NCBI RefSeq assembly: GCF_900163755.1
Contig: NZ_FUKI01000171.1
Span: 1 to 46,316 of the forward strand
From: Crenothrix polyspora
GTDB lineage: Bacteria > Pseudomonadota > Gammaproteobacteria > Methylococcales > Methylomonadaceae
DNA: 46,316 nt
Direction: 5' to 3'
In this document: positions 25,053-33,609 of the stretch, piece after piece
How positions within the stretch are numbered: position 1 is the stretch's first letter
Layout: every line of letters starts with the position of its first letter
Made by a program: the position numbers and the translations under genes
Notes under the pieces: generated by a model
Told to the model about the DNA's origin: nothing
Seen by the model: the letters and a program-made list of their open reading frames with translations, nothing else
Databases searched by the model: none

Positions 25053-25831
25053 CGGCGATGATGGCCTAATTCCAAAGTCACCGGCGAACCCTGGTTATAA
25101 ATAATAATCTGTTTGCCATGTTCGTTTTCATTAGGCGAGCTGGTTTGCACCTCAAGCCCTTTGTCATCCACCTTTTTTACAGGCGCTGTTTTATCGATAG
25201 GAACGCTGGATTGGTCTTTGCTTTCTATACGTATTTCTGGCATCCAGCTCGGCGATATGACAGTTTTTTCGGCGGTGTTTTTTGACATCGGCAACGGCCA
25301 CTTGAGTTGGTTTAATAAATTGAAACACACCGTACTGATATGGTCTGCCAGTTTATCGGTACTCAAAAATAGCTTGCTGGTCTGGTCAGCGGAAAAGCCC
25401 ATCTTAAGTTCTGCACTTTGTTCTGGATGATCGATAGTCGTTAGTCGGCAGTCGATCGGCAGCACATCAGTTTTTTGAAAATCTAGCGCACGTGGGTCTG
25501 AATTGCCCGACGAAAAAGAAAATCCAGTCGGTGTGCTGCCATGCTCCACAGGTTTTACCGTTGCTATCAGGGTATGGCTAAATACCGTGTTTTCTTGCAT
25601 TCCGATTGGGTAATGCCAGCCAAGCAAATTCTGACTGACCTGCCGCATAAGGTTTTCGGGTAATACACTCCGATCAGCAGCAGTAATCTGTAACTCAATG
25701 CGTCCCGCCTTGCTGAAATCAAACGCCTGCTGTTTTTTGACCGTTGCTGGCGCACAGGCCAGCAAGCCATAAACGGCAATGACAATGAGGTATCGTGTTG
25801 TTCTGCTAAATAGCATGATGATAAGTCTCAT
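25049..25831 (-). CDS. Predicted lipoprotein of unknown function
   Basis: A 260-residue protein with a short basic N-terminus, a hydrophobic stretch and the lipobox LLACAP, so it should be lipid-anchored at Cys26 and face the periplasm. The body has no motif I recognise; a C-terminal region rich in Lys, Asp and Pro (about 195-240) looks like a flexible linker. An alternative ATG lies at 25816. It is the only - strand gene in the nitrogen island. Its last 4 bp overlap the end of the response regulator gene tail to tail, and it diverges from the porin gene across a 190-bp region with a palindrome. A link to urea uptake is inferred only from position. Confidence 0.8.
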   Translation of the reverse strand: MRLIIMLFSRTTRYLIVIAVYGLLACAPATVKKQQAFDFSKAGRIELQITAADRSVLPENLMRQVSQNLLGWHYPIGMQENTVFSHTLIATVKPVEHGSTPTGFSFSSGNSDPRALDFQKTDVLPIDCRLTTIDHPEQSAELKMGFSADQTSKLFLSTDKLADHISTVCFNLLNQLKWPLPMSKNTAEKTVISPSWMPEIRIESKDQSSVPIDKTAPVKKVDDKGLEVQTSSPNENEHGKQIIIYNQGSPVTLELGHHRR

Positions 25832-25882
25832 AAGGTTTTGCGAATTGTTCGATCATAAATGACATGGGATTTTCTGGCTATA

Positions 25883-25910
25883 CGTCATTTAACTGATGAG
25901 TTAAATGACG
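25883..25910. promoter_or_regulatory. Perfect 12-bp palindrome in the divergent lipoprotein-porin region
   Basis: Arms CGTCATTTAACT (25883-25894) and AGTTAAATGACG (25899-25910) with loop GATG. There is no T-run on either strand. It lies just upstream of a possible promoter for the porin/urt unit, so a regulator-binding site, for instance for the adjacent LuxR-type regulator, is plausible. Confidence 0.5.
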
Positions 25911-25912
25911 CA

Positions 25913-25941
25913 TTGTGCAAATTTCCTTTAAGCAAAATAAT
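25913..25941 (+). promoter_or_regulatory. Possible sigma-70 promoter of the porin-urt unit
   Basis: TTGTGC (25913-25918), a 17-bp spacer, then AATAAT (25936-25941). The -10 is 5/6 and the -35 is weak. No correctly spaced GG-GC sigma-54 element was found in this region. Confidence 0.35.
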
Positions 25942-26021
25942 CCCCTTCAAGCCGTAAGTGTGGCTGCATTTGGATAAACCAAGTGCTTTACCCAATCAAG
26001 CTGACAATCAAGGGGTTTGAC

Positions 26022-27254
26022 ATGAAGGAAACAAAACAGATAAGGCAGACATTGAACAGAACGCCACTGCTTCCGGCAATAGCTTTGTTAATTTTGGCAG
26101 CAAGCCATGCAAAACCTGCCGAGGCGGGTGCTACATTTAAAATTGATGATACCAAATGGGTCAGTATTGGCGCTGGCCTGCGGACCAGTTTTCAGGCGGC
26201 GGAAGGCAAGGCCGGTGTTAATGGCAGTGACTGGAACAATGATTTTAACCTGGACAATATCCGTTTATACATGAATGCCCAGCTGCATAAATACATCAAG
26301 CTGGAATTCAACACCGATTGCCAAACCTGTGGCAACGGCGGCGAAATGCGCATTCTGGATGCTATCGGCAAATTTGAGTATAACCCGTATATTAATGTCT
26401 GGGGTGGACGGCTTTTGGTACCTGCAGAACGCCGTGAGATGAACGGGCCTTTTTACAGCGCCATTTACAATATCTTCAGTTCCGGTACCCCGTTTGAATC
26501 GGCTGATTATAATCTAACGATTAAGAACGATGGTACATCAGCCGGTTCGTTTGGCCGTGATGATGGTGCAGTAATCTGGGGAGCGGCGCTAAGTGGTCGA
26601 TTGCAATATGCTTTCGGCTTTTTCCGAGGGCTAAGGGGCGGGGCCAATATTGACGACAATATCCTATATTCCCAACGTGTGGCCTACAACTTTTGGGAAG
26701 TGGAAAAAAACCCTGGCTATTATACCTCCGGTACTTACTACGGTAAGGGTGGAGACGTACTGACCGTTGCAGTTGCCAACCAGTACCAGGAAGACGGCGC
26801 AGGGACTGCACTGGATCCGGGTAATTTCCGTGGTACGTCCGTTGATATTTTGCTGGAAAAAGTTCTGGCCAACCAAGGTGTTATTACTTTTAACGGCGAG
26901 TACAAAAACTACGGTATTTCCAGTGGTTATAGTCAGGCCTCGCGTGATGCTGGCGGTGGATTTTCCATGTTTGAAGGCAATGCCTACGACTTTAGTGGCA
27001 TGTACCTGTTCCCGCAAAAAATTGGTATTGGCCAGGTACAGCCCTATTTACGCTATGTGAATGTGTTACCTAGCGGCAGCACTAACCGCAACTCTTACGA
27101 AGGTGGGGTGAATTACATCATCGACGGCCATAATGCAAAAGTATCCCTCAGCTATGAATACGGCGATCTGATGTCCAAAGGCCTAAATTACAGCTCGACG
27201 GCCGCTGGTGACAGTGGCAGTGCCATCAAGCTGGGCTTCCAACTGCAAATTTAA
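26022..27254 (+). CDS. Outer-membrane porin of the urea uptake locus
   Basis: A 410-residue exported beta-barrel protein. I chose ATG 26022 because AAGGGG lies 8 bp upstream; a GTG at 25983 would only add 13 residues before the signal peptide. The signal peptide has a hydrophobic core LLPAIALLILAA, with cleavage likely after the AEA near residue 34. The mature part is rich in alternating aromatic/polar strands and Gly/Asn turns and ends in a typical outer-membrane LQI with hydrophobic terminus. Short-chain amide/urea porins are often encoded beside amide or urea transporters, which fits the urtA gene 28 bp downstream. Selectivity for urea is inferred from position. Confidence 0.82.
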   Translation: MKETKQIRQTLNRTPLLPAIALLILAASHAKPAEAGATFKIDDTKWVSIGAGLRTSFQAAEGKAGVNGSDWNNDFNLDNIRLYMNAQLHKYIKLEFNTDCQTCGNGGEMRILDAIGKFEYNPYINVWGGRLLVPAERREMNGPFYSAIYNIFSSGTPFESADYNLTIKNDGTSAGSFGRDDGAVIWGAALSGRLQYAFGFFRGLRGGANIDDNILYSQRVAYNFWEVEKNPGYYTSGTYYGKGGDVLTVAVANQYQEDGAGTALDPGNFRGTSVDILLEKVLANQGVITFNGEYKNYGISSGYSQASRDAGGGFSMFEGNAYDFSGMYLFPQKIGIGQVQPYLRYVNVLPSGSTNRNSYEGGVNYIIDGHNAKVSLSYEYGDLMSKGLNYSSTAAGDSGSAIKLGFQLQI

Positions 27255-27282
27255 TCTGTGCAACTCAACCAGGATTATTGAT

Positions 27283-28584
27283 ATGAATAAATTATCCCAA
27301 ACGTTACAAAATACCGTGGCAGCCGCTACGTTCGCTACGCTGTTGTTAATAACGGGCAATGCCAGAGCCGAAGATACCATCAAAGTGGGGGTATTACACT
27401 CCCTCTCCGGCACGATGGCGATCAGTGAAACTACCCTGAAAGACACTATGTTAATGCTTATCGATGAGCAAAACAAGAAAGGCGGACTCCTGGGCAAGAA
27501 GCTGGAAGCAGTGGTGGTAGACCCTGCTTCTAACTGGCCGTTGTTTGCCGAAAAAGCCCGCGAATTACTGACCAAAGACAAAGTGGCCGCTATTTTTGGC
27601 TGCTGGACTTCCGTGTCACGTAAATCGGTGCTGCCGGTGATTGAAGAATTGAATGGCGTGCTGTTTTATCCAGTGCAGTACGAAGGCGAGGAATCCTCTA
27701 AAAATGTTTTTTATACGGGTGCCTCCCCTAATCAACAAGCCATTCCGGCCGTTGATTATTTGATGAACGATTTGAAAGTCAAACGCTGGGTGTTGGCGGG
27801 CACCGATTATGTGTATCCACGCACCACCAATAAGATCCTTGAGGCTTATCTTAGATCCAAAGGCGTAGCCAAAAAAGACATCATGATCAATTACACGCCG
27901 TTCGGCCATTCAGATTGGCAGAGCATTGTTGCCGACATCAAGAAGTTTGGTTCAGGCAACAAGAAAACAGCGGTGGTTTCAACCATCAATGGTGATGCTA
28001 ACGTGCCTTTCTACAAGGAACTGGGCAACCAGGGTGTGTCCGCTGAAAAAATCCCGGTGGTAGCGTTTTCGGTGGGTGAGGAGGAATTATCTGGCATAGA
28101 CACCAAGCCACTGGTCGGTCATCTGGCCGCCTGGAATTACTTTATGAGTATCGACAGCACCAAAAATGCAGCGTTCATCAAGCAATGGCAAGATTACACC
28201 AAAAATCCTAAACGGGTGTCCAATGATCCAATGGAAGCCCACTATATCGGTTTCAATATGTGGGTGAAAGCGGTCGAGAAAGCCGGCAGTACAGACCCTG
28301 CCAAGGTGCAAGAGGCGATTATTGGCGTTGAATACCCTAACCTGACCGGTGGCACCGCCAAAATGTTGCCGAACCATCACATTAGCAAACCGGTGTTAAT
28401 AGGTGAAATTCAGGACAATGGACAATTCTTAACTGTCTGGCAAACCAATACCTTGGTGGACGGTGATGCATGGTCAGACTTCTTGCCAGAAAGCAAACCG
28501 ATTATTGCCGACTGGACAGCACCGATCAGCTGCGGTAATTACAATACCAAGACCAAGAAGTGTTCAGGGCAGAACTACAAGTAG
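27283..28584 (+). CDS. urtA: Urea ABC transporter, substrate-binding protein
   Basis: A 433-residue periplasmic binding protein. ATG 27283 is preferred: AGGA lies 8 bp upstream and it gives a proper signal peptide (hydrophobic core ATFATLLLITG, cleavage after ARA). The mature start IKVGVLHSLSGTMAISE is typical of UrtA, and the segments FGCWTSVSRKSVLPVIE and LFYPVQYEGEE are strongly conserved in urea-binding members of this Leu/Ile/Val-like family. UrtA captures urea and delivers it to the UrtBC channel. It is followed by a repeat with two strong hairpins before urtB, which could lower expression of the downstream transporter genes relative to urtA. Confidence 0.96.
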   Translation: MNKLSQTLQNTVAAATFATLLLITGNARAEDTIKVGVLHSLSGTMAISETTLKDTMLMLIDEQNKKGGLLGKKLEAVVVDPASNWPLFAEKARELLTKDKVAAIFGCWTSVSRKSVLPVIEELNGVLFYPVQYEGEESSKNVFYTGASPNQQAIPAVDYLMNDLKVKRWVLAGTDYVYPRTTNKILEAYLRSKGVAKKDIMINYTPFGHSDWQSIVADIKKFGSGNKKTAVVSTINGDANVPFYKELGNQGVSAEKIPVVAFSVGEEELSGIDTKPLVGHLAAWNYFMSIDSTKNAAFIKQWQDYTKNPKRVSNDPMEAHYIGFNMWVKAVEKAGSTDPAKVQEAIIGVEYPNLTGGTAKMLPNHHISKPVLIGEIQDNGQFLTVWQTNTLVDGDAWSDFLPESKPIIADWTAPISCGNYNTKTKKCSGQNYK

Positions 28585-28625
28585 CAGGGCTGGTTGTGTA
28601 GAGACGCAAAATCTTGGTAAAGTTT

Positions 28626-28708
28626 ACTTCCCCCTTTGGAAAAGGGGGATTGAGGGGAATTTATTTAAAAAATCTCCCCTAACCCCTCTTTTTCAAAGAG
28701 GGGAACTG
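28626..28708 (-). repeat. 83-bp double-hairpin dispersed repeat, copy 2 (inverted)
   Basis: The reverse complement of this segment matches 20568-20650 over its full 83 bp with a few differences around the CCCCTCAATCC stretch. It keeps both hairpins (CCCCTCTT/AAGAGGGG and a CCCCC/GGGGG stem). It sits between urtA and urtB, where on the mRNA it would form stable stem-loops. Confidence 0.92.
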
Positions 28709-28771
28709 TGAACAATGACATGGCAATCTTGCGCCTCTACTCTACGGATTTTTCACGCAGAGAAAGAGAAC

Positions 28772-30418
28772 ATGAAACCGAACTTTACCAGGTGCTGTTG
28801 TTGCTTGATGGCAATACTCATGCTGCTGTTACCAAGCTTAACACTCAGTGAAGACAGTGCAAATGAGGCCGTCTACACGGCAGCGCTGGCAAGGCTAAAT
28901 GCTACGTCCATGACTGAACGCAGTGCAGCGATAGATCAGCTGGCGGCGGTGAAAGCCCCGCGCGCGATTGTGATTTTGCAGGCCTTGTTGGACGGACACT
29001 TATTTAATCTTATCCTTGAGAATAAGCTGGTGATCGGTACGGAAATTGATGCCGGTTATAAGCTGATTGATGCTAAAAGTGGGCAAGATTTAGGGATTGC
29101 GGCGCGGGAGGCTACGCAAAAAATTAACCTCAATAATAGCCTCAGAGTTTCTTTACGTAAAACCCTGGGTCGTTTGCAGCTTAATGCGAACGAAGCCAAG
29201 GCAAGAATGAATGCCGTGCAAGCCATTGCCAAAGACATAGATTCAGAAAGTCTGGCATTGCTACGTGAACGGCTGGTTGTCGAAAAAGATGTCGGCGTAC
29301 AGGATGAAATCAGATTGGTGCTAGGATTGGAACAGTTAAACAGTACCGACAAAACCGAGCGTTTAGGGGCGATAGATTTATTAAAAGATCAGGCTAATCA
29401 GGAGGTAGTTAACCGTTTGAATGCGCTACAGGATCAAGACACTGAGGGCCAGTTTGCAGAAACGGATGTGGATGTCCGCAACTATGCCAAGGCGGCTTTG
29501 GTGAAAATCAATGCGCGGTTAAAAGTGTATGCGGCCATAGAAACCCTGTTTTTTGGTTTAAGCCTGGGTGCGGTGCTGGTATTGGCGGCGATTGGTCTGG
29601 CGATTACTTTTGGTGTGATGGGCATCATTAATATGGCGCATGGCGAATTGATGATGCTGGGTGCGTATACCACGTATGTCATGCAACAGCTTATGCCGGA
29701 TCACTTGGGCTGGGCATTGATACTGTCTATTCCGGCGGCGTTTGTAATCTCAGCGTTGGTGGGCATTGCCATTGAGCGCGGTATTATCCGTTTTCTTTAT
29801 GGACGGCCTCTGGAAACCTTGCTGGCAACCTTTGGAGTCAGCCTGTTTTTACAGCAAACGGTACGCTCTATTTTTTCACCGTTAAACCGCAGCGTTGCCA
29901 GTCCTGAATGGATGAGCGGCACCTGGCAGATCAACGATTTCCTTTCCTTAACCTGGAATCGCTTTTATATCCTGGTGTTTTGTTTTCTGGTATTTGCGTT
30001 ACTGCTGCAAATTCTCAAGCGTACTCGCTTGGGTCTGGAAGTGCGGGCTGTTGCGCAAAATCGCACCATGGCCAAAGCGATGGGGATACCCACAGCGCGT
30101 GTTGATGCGCTAACGTTTGGCCTAGGCTCCGGTATTGCAGGGATTGCCGGTGTAGCCCTCAGTCAGATTACCAATGTCGGCCCAAACTTGGGACAGGCCT
30201 ATATTGTCGATTCCTTTATGGTGGTGGTGTTTGGTGGTGTGGGTAATCTTTGGGGTACGCTGTTGGCAGGGTTTTCTTTAGGGATTGCCAATAAATTACT
30301 GGAACCGGTTGCAGGTGCAGTGTTGGCCAAAATACTGGTCTTGATATTTATCATTTTGTTCATACAAAAACGCCCACGTGGTTTGTTCCCACAAAAAGGC
30401 CGAGCAGCGGAGAGCTAA
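28772..30418 (+). CDS. urtB: Urea ABC transporter, permease UrtB
   Basis: A 548-residue inner-membrane permease. I chose ATG 28772 (purine-rich AGAAAGAGAA upstream); the ATG at 28715 would place about 20 odd residues before the signal-like segment MAILMLLLPSLTLS. Residues about 25-265 form an extracytoplasmic helical domain, usual in proteobacterial UrtB. From there about eight membrane segments follow with GVMGIINMAHGELMMLGAYT, typical of the LivH-type permease family. It pairs with UrtC to form the channel, and its stop is 3 bp before urtC. Confidence 0.95.
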   Translation: MKPNFTRCCCCLMAILMLLLPSLTLSEDSANEAVYTAALARLNATSMTERSAAIDQLAAVKAPRAIVILQALLDGHLFNLILENKLVIGTEIDAGYKLIDAKSGQDLGIAAREATQKINLNNSLRVSLRKTLGRLQLNANEAKARMNAVQAIAKDIDSESLALLRERLVVEKDVGVQDEIRLVLGLEQLNSTDKTERLGAIDLLKDQANQEVVNRLNALQDQDTEGQFAETDVDVRNYAKAALVKINARLKVYAAIETLFFGLSLGAVLVLAAIGLAITFGVMGIINMAHGELMMLGAYTTYVMQQLMPDHLGWALILSIPAAFVISALVGIAIERGIIRFLYGRPLETLLATFGVSLFLQQTVRSIFSPLNRSVASPEWMSGTWQINDFLSLTWNRFYILVFCFLVFALLLQILKRTRLGLEVRAVAQNRTMAKAMGIPTARVDALTFGLGSGIAGIAGVALSQITNVGPNLGQAYIVDSFMVVVFGGVGNLWGTLLAGFSLGIANKLLEPVAGAVLAKILVLIFIILFIQKRPRGLFPQKGRAAES

Positions 30419-30421
30419 AAC

Positions 30422-31513
30422 ATGTTAGCAACATTGTATAAACAAGATAAATTAGCAATCGGGTTATTAGGTTGCATCGCCTTGATTTCGGTATTGGTGC
30501 CGGTTTGCAATCTCCTTTTTCCCGTTGACTCGGTAATGCATTTTTCCGCCTACACCGTGTCGATCATGGGTAAGTATCTTACCTTTGCCTTGTTGGGCTT
30601 ATCACTGGATTTGATCTGGGGTTATTGCGGCATTCTGGCGTTGGGGCAAGGGGCATTTTTTGCCTTGGGTGGTTATGCGATGGGTATGTATTTAATGCGC
30701 CAGATCGGTAACCGGAGCGTCTACGGCAATCCACTGCTACCGGATTTTATGGTCTTTCTCAATTGGACAGAGCTGCCCTGGTATTGGCTCGGTTTTGATC
30801 ACTTTGGATTTGCAGCCCTCATGGTGCTAGTGGTTCCAGGCTTGCTGGCTTTTGTATTTGGTTGGCTGGCTTTTCGCTCGCGCGTGACGGGGGTGTATTT
30901 GTCTATTATAACCCAGGCATTAACGTATGCTTTACTGTTGGCCTTTTTCCGTAATGAAATGGGCTTTGGCGGTAATAACGGCTTAACCGATTTTAAAGAC
31001 ATTCTCGGCTTTAACATACAATCTGAAGCCGTACGCGGCAGCTTGTTAATGGTTTCTGGACTGGTGCTCATTGGGGCTTTTATGGCCAGTCGCTGGGTGA
31101 TGCTCAGCAAATTAGGCAGGGTAGTCACGGCTGTGCGTGATCAGGAAAGCAGGGTGCGTTTTCTGGGTTACCGGGTAGAACACTTTAAACTGTGGGTTTT
31201 TGTGCTATCAGCCATGCTGGCAGGTATTGCGGGGGCTTTGTATGTGCCACAGGTCGGCATTATCAACCCCAGCGAATTTTCACCGCTAAACTCACTAGAA
31301 ATCGTGATTTGGGTGGCGATTGGCGGGCGCGGCACTTTGTACGGTGCAATTGTCGGGGCAGTATTGGTCAATTATGCCAAGACCTTGCTGACCGGATGGG
31401 CACCGGAAATCTGGTTATTTTTCCTTGGAGCCACATTTATTCTGGTAACTATATTTTTGCCTGATGGTTTGGTGGGATTTTGGCAACGTCATAAACATGA
31501 GCAAAAACAATGA
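30422..31513 (+). CDS. urtC: Urea ABC transporter, permease UrtC
   Basis: A 363-residue inner-membrane permease of the LivM type with about nine or ten hydrophobic segments. Landmarks are LSLDLIWGYCGILALGQGAF and, late in the protein, IWVAIGGRGTLYGAIVGAV, the loop that contacts the ATPases. It starts 3 bp after urtB and its end overlaps urtD by 4 bp (ATGA), so the transporter subunits are translationally coupled. With UrtB it forms the membrane path for urea. Confidence 0.95.
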   Translation: MLATLYKQDKLAIGLLGCIALISVLVPVCNLLFPVDSVMHFSAYTVSIMGKYLTFALLGLSLDLIWGYCGILALGQGAFFALGGYAMGMYLMRQIGNRSVYGNPLLPDFMVFLNWTELPWYWLGFDHFGFAALMVLVVPGLLAFVFGWLAFRSRVTGVYLSIITQALTYALLLAFFRNEMGFGGNNGLTDFKDILGFNIQSEAVRGSLLMVSGLVLIGAFMASRWVMLSKLGRVVTAVRDQESRVRFLGYRVEHFKLWVFVLSAMLAGIAGALYVPQVGIINPSEFSPLNSLEIVIWVAIGGRGTLYGAIVGAVLVNYAKTLLTGWAPEIWLFFLGATFILVTIFLPDGLVGFWQRHKHEQKQ

Positions 31514-32298
31514 ATGTGTTAGGCCTTGAAGCAAGGCAAGTCGATAACAGCCCTGGCCAGAAACCTATTTTATACCTGGAAGGTGTCAGTGTCAGTTTTG
31601 ATGGTTTTAAGGCGTTAAATAATTTGTCGCTGTACATTGATACGGGGGAATTGCGCTGTTTGATAGGCCCTAATGGTGCCGGTAAAACCACGCTGATGGA
31701 TGTAATCACCGGAAAAACCAAGCCTGACAGTGGTTCAGTCTATTTTGGCCAAACGCTTGACCTGTTAAAAATGGACGAACCGGCCATTGCCGAGGCGGGC
31801 ATTTGCCGCAAATTCCAAAAGCCTAGTGTTTTTGAAATGCTCAGCGTATTTGAAAATCTGGAACTGGCTTTAGCGACTCATAAAGGTGTTTGGGCCACCC
31901 TGTTTGCCAAATTAAATAACCATCAACGCGAGCGTATTGAACAGGTACTGGAAACCATAGGGCTTACTGAACACCGATCACAACTGGCGGGTATCTTGTC
32001 ACATGGTCAGAAACAATGGCTGGAAATTGGCATGTTGCTGATGCAGGAGCCTAAAGTGATGCTGGTGGATGAGCCGGTAGCGGGTATGACGCAACAGGAA
32101 GTCGAGCGCACTGCACAACTGTTATTATCGTTACAGGGTGAGCGTTCTATTATCGTGGTCGAACATGACATGGAGTTCGTGCGTTCTATTGCACAGCACC
32201 GTGTTACCGTACTGCATGAAGGCTCGGTGTTAACCGAAGGCACAATGGAAGAAGTGCAGAACGATCCACGCGTTAAACAGGTTTATTTGGGGGACTGA
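31510..32298 (+). CDS. urtD: Urea ABC transporter, ATP-binding protein UrtD
   Basis: A 262-residue ABC ATPase. Walker A is GPNGAGKTT (about 53-61), a signature-like ILSHGQKQWLEIG stands in place of LSGGQ, and Walker B is VMLVDEPVAGM. The replacement of LSGG by LSHG is a UrtD/LivG-group trait. It couples ATP hydrolysis to urea import with UrtE. The start overlaps the urtC stop by 4 bp, and the stop overlaps the urtE start by one base (TGATG). Confidence 0.95.
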   Translation: MNVLGLEARQVDNSPGQKPILYLEGVSVSFDGFKALNNLSLYIDTGELRCLIGPNGAGKTTLMDVITGKTKPDSGSVYFGQTLDLLKMDEPAIAEAGICRKFQKPSVFEMLSVFENLELALATHKGVWATLFAKLNNHQRERIEQVLETIGLTEHRSQLAGILSHGQKQWLEIGMLLMQEPKVMLVDEPVAGMTQQEVERTAQLLLSLQGERSIIVVEHDMEFVRSIAQHRVTVLHEGSVLTEGTMEEVQNDPRVKQVYLGD

Positions 32299-33080
32299 TG
32301 CTTAATATTAGCGCATTAAATCAATTTTACGGTGGCAGCCATACCTTATGGGATATGAATTTTGAAGTACCTGCTGGTTCTTGCGTGTGTTTGATGGGAC
32401 GCAATGGGGTGGGTAAAACCACTTTGTTAAAATGTATTATGGGGCTGATTGCAGCGCGTGATGGCACTATCAATTACAACGGCGCTGTGCTTAATAATGC
32501 CAAACCAGAACAGCGTGCTGAACTGGGTATTGGCTATGTACCGCAGGGTCGGGAGATTTTTCCTTTATTGACCGTGGAAGAAAATTTGCAAATTGGCCTG
32601 AGGGCGGTACGCAAACAAGGCATTAAAAAAGTCCCTGACCATATTTATGAGATTTTTCCGGTATTGAAGCAGATGCTCAAGCGGCGGGGCGGGGATTTGT
32701 CGGGTGGACAGCAACAGCAACTGGCTATTGGCAGGGCGTTGGTGCTAAATCCAAAATTACTCATATTGGATGAACCCACCGAAGGCATTCAACCTAATAT
32801 CGTCACTGAAATTGGTGATGTCATCATCCGTTTAAACCGCGCCAAAGGCATACCGACGCCCTTACTTAAAACAGGGGATGCAGCAAAAGATGATGTCCGT
32901 GAAGGTATTATCAAAATCAAAAACGAATTGGGTGTGACCATATTGTTGGTAGAACAAAAACTGCCCTTCGCCCGTAAGGTGGCGGATAGATTTTATATTA
33001 TGGATCGGGGGCGCGGGGTAGCAGTGGGGAGTATGTCAGAATTAAATGAGGGTATGGTTAAACAATATTTGACCGTATAA
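32298..33080 (+). CDS. urtE: Urea ABC transporter, ATP-binding protein UrtE
   Basis: A 260-residue ABC ATPase with Walker A GRNGVGKTT (34-42), signature LSGGQQQQLAIGRAL and Walker B LLILDEPTEG. It is about 30 residues longer than the usual 230. The extra length is a charged insert at about 181-210 (AKGIPTPLLKTGDAAKDDV region) between the Walker B/D-loop and the switch region LLVEQ. All catalytic motifs are kept, so it should be active with UrtD. The insert would lie on the ATPase surface. It is the last gene of the urt set; cynS follows after 45 bp. Confidence 0.93.
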   Translation: MLNISALNQFYGGSHTLWDMNFEVPAGSCVCLMGRNGVGKTTLLKCIMGLIAARDGTINYNGAVLNNAKPEQRAELGIGYVPQGREIFPLLTVEENLQIGLRAVRKQGIKKVPDHIYEIFPVLKQMLKRRGGDLSGGQQQQLAIGRALVLNPKLLILDEPTEGIQPNIVTEIGDVIIRLNRAKGIPTPLLKTGDAAKDDVREGIIKIKNELGVTILLVEQKLPFARKVADRFYIMDRGRGVAVGSMSELNEGMVKQYLTV

Positions 33081-33125
33081 ACAGCGTGTGAAAGGGTAGA
33101 GAGTGAAAGCTTAAAGGAGATGTTT

Positions 33126-33569
33126 ATGACGCGTAACGAAGTCACCGAAATGATAGTCACGCATAAGCTGCGTAAAAAACTGACTTGGCTGCAATTAGCC
33201 AAGGCCATTGGTCAGAGTAAGGAATGGACAACCGCTGCATTACTGGGGCAGATGACATTGAGTGCCGAACAGGCCAAGGAGATTGGTGAATTGCTGGAAT
33301 TACCCACTGAAGCGATAGAACAGTTACAAGTGGTGCCTTATAAGGGATCTTTGCCAAGTTCAGTGCCCACTGACCCCTTAATTTACCGTTTTTATGAGTT
33401 GGTCAACGTTTATGGCACGACGTTTAAGGCACTGATTCATGAAGAATTTGGCGATGGTATTATGAGCGCTATCGATTTTTCGATGGATCTTCAACGTGAA
33501 CCTGACCCCAAAGGCGATCGGGTCAAGATAGTGATGAGTGGCAAGTTTTTGCCTTATAAACGTTATTAA
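33126..33569 (+). CDS. cynS: Cyanase (cyanate hydratase)
   Basis: A 147-residue cytoplasmic enzyme that decomposes cyanate with bicarbonate to ammonia and CO2. The AAAGGAG ribosome site abuts an ATG at 33120, so the ATG at 33126 with 6-bp spacing is the likelier start. The catalytic residues Arg88, Glu91 and Ser114 (E. coli Arg96, Glu99, Ser122) lie in YRFYELVNVYGTTFKALIHE and GDGIMSAIDF. The N-terminal helical domain and C-terminal YLP-type end are normal. Placed between the urea transporter and urease genes, it probably removes cyanate arising from urea and recovers its nitrogen. Confidence 0.96.
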   Translation: MTRNEVTEMIVTHKLRKKLTWLQLAKAIGQSKEWTTAALLGQMTLSAEQAKEIGELLELPTEAIEQLQVVPYKGSLPSSVPTDPLIYRFYELVNVYGTTFKALIHEEFGDGIMSAIDFSMDLQREPDPKGDRVKIVMSGKFLPYKRY

Positions 33570-33609
33570 ACGTCTTCACTGAGAATTTAGCATAAACAGC
33601 GAGAATGAC

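Noticed and set aside
25832-26021. Sigma-54 promoter for the porin-urt genes
   Set aside because: Several TGG and GGC stretches were checked, but none has GG and GC at the required spacing; the nearest (TGGGATTTTCTGGC) is one base short.
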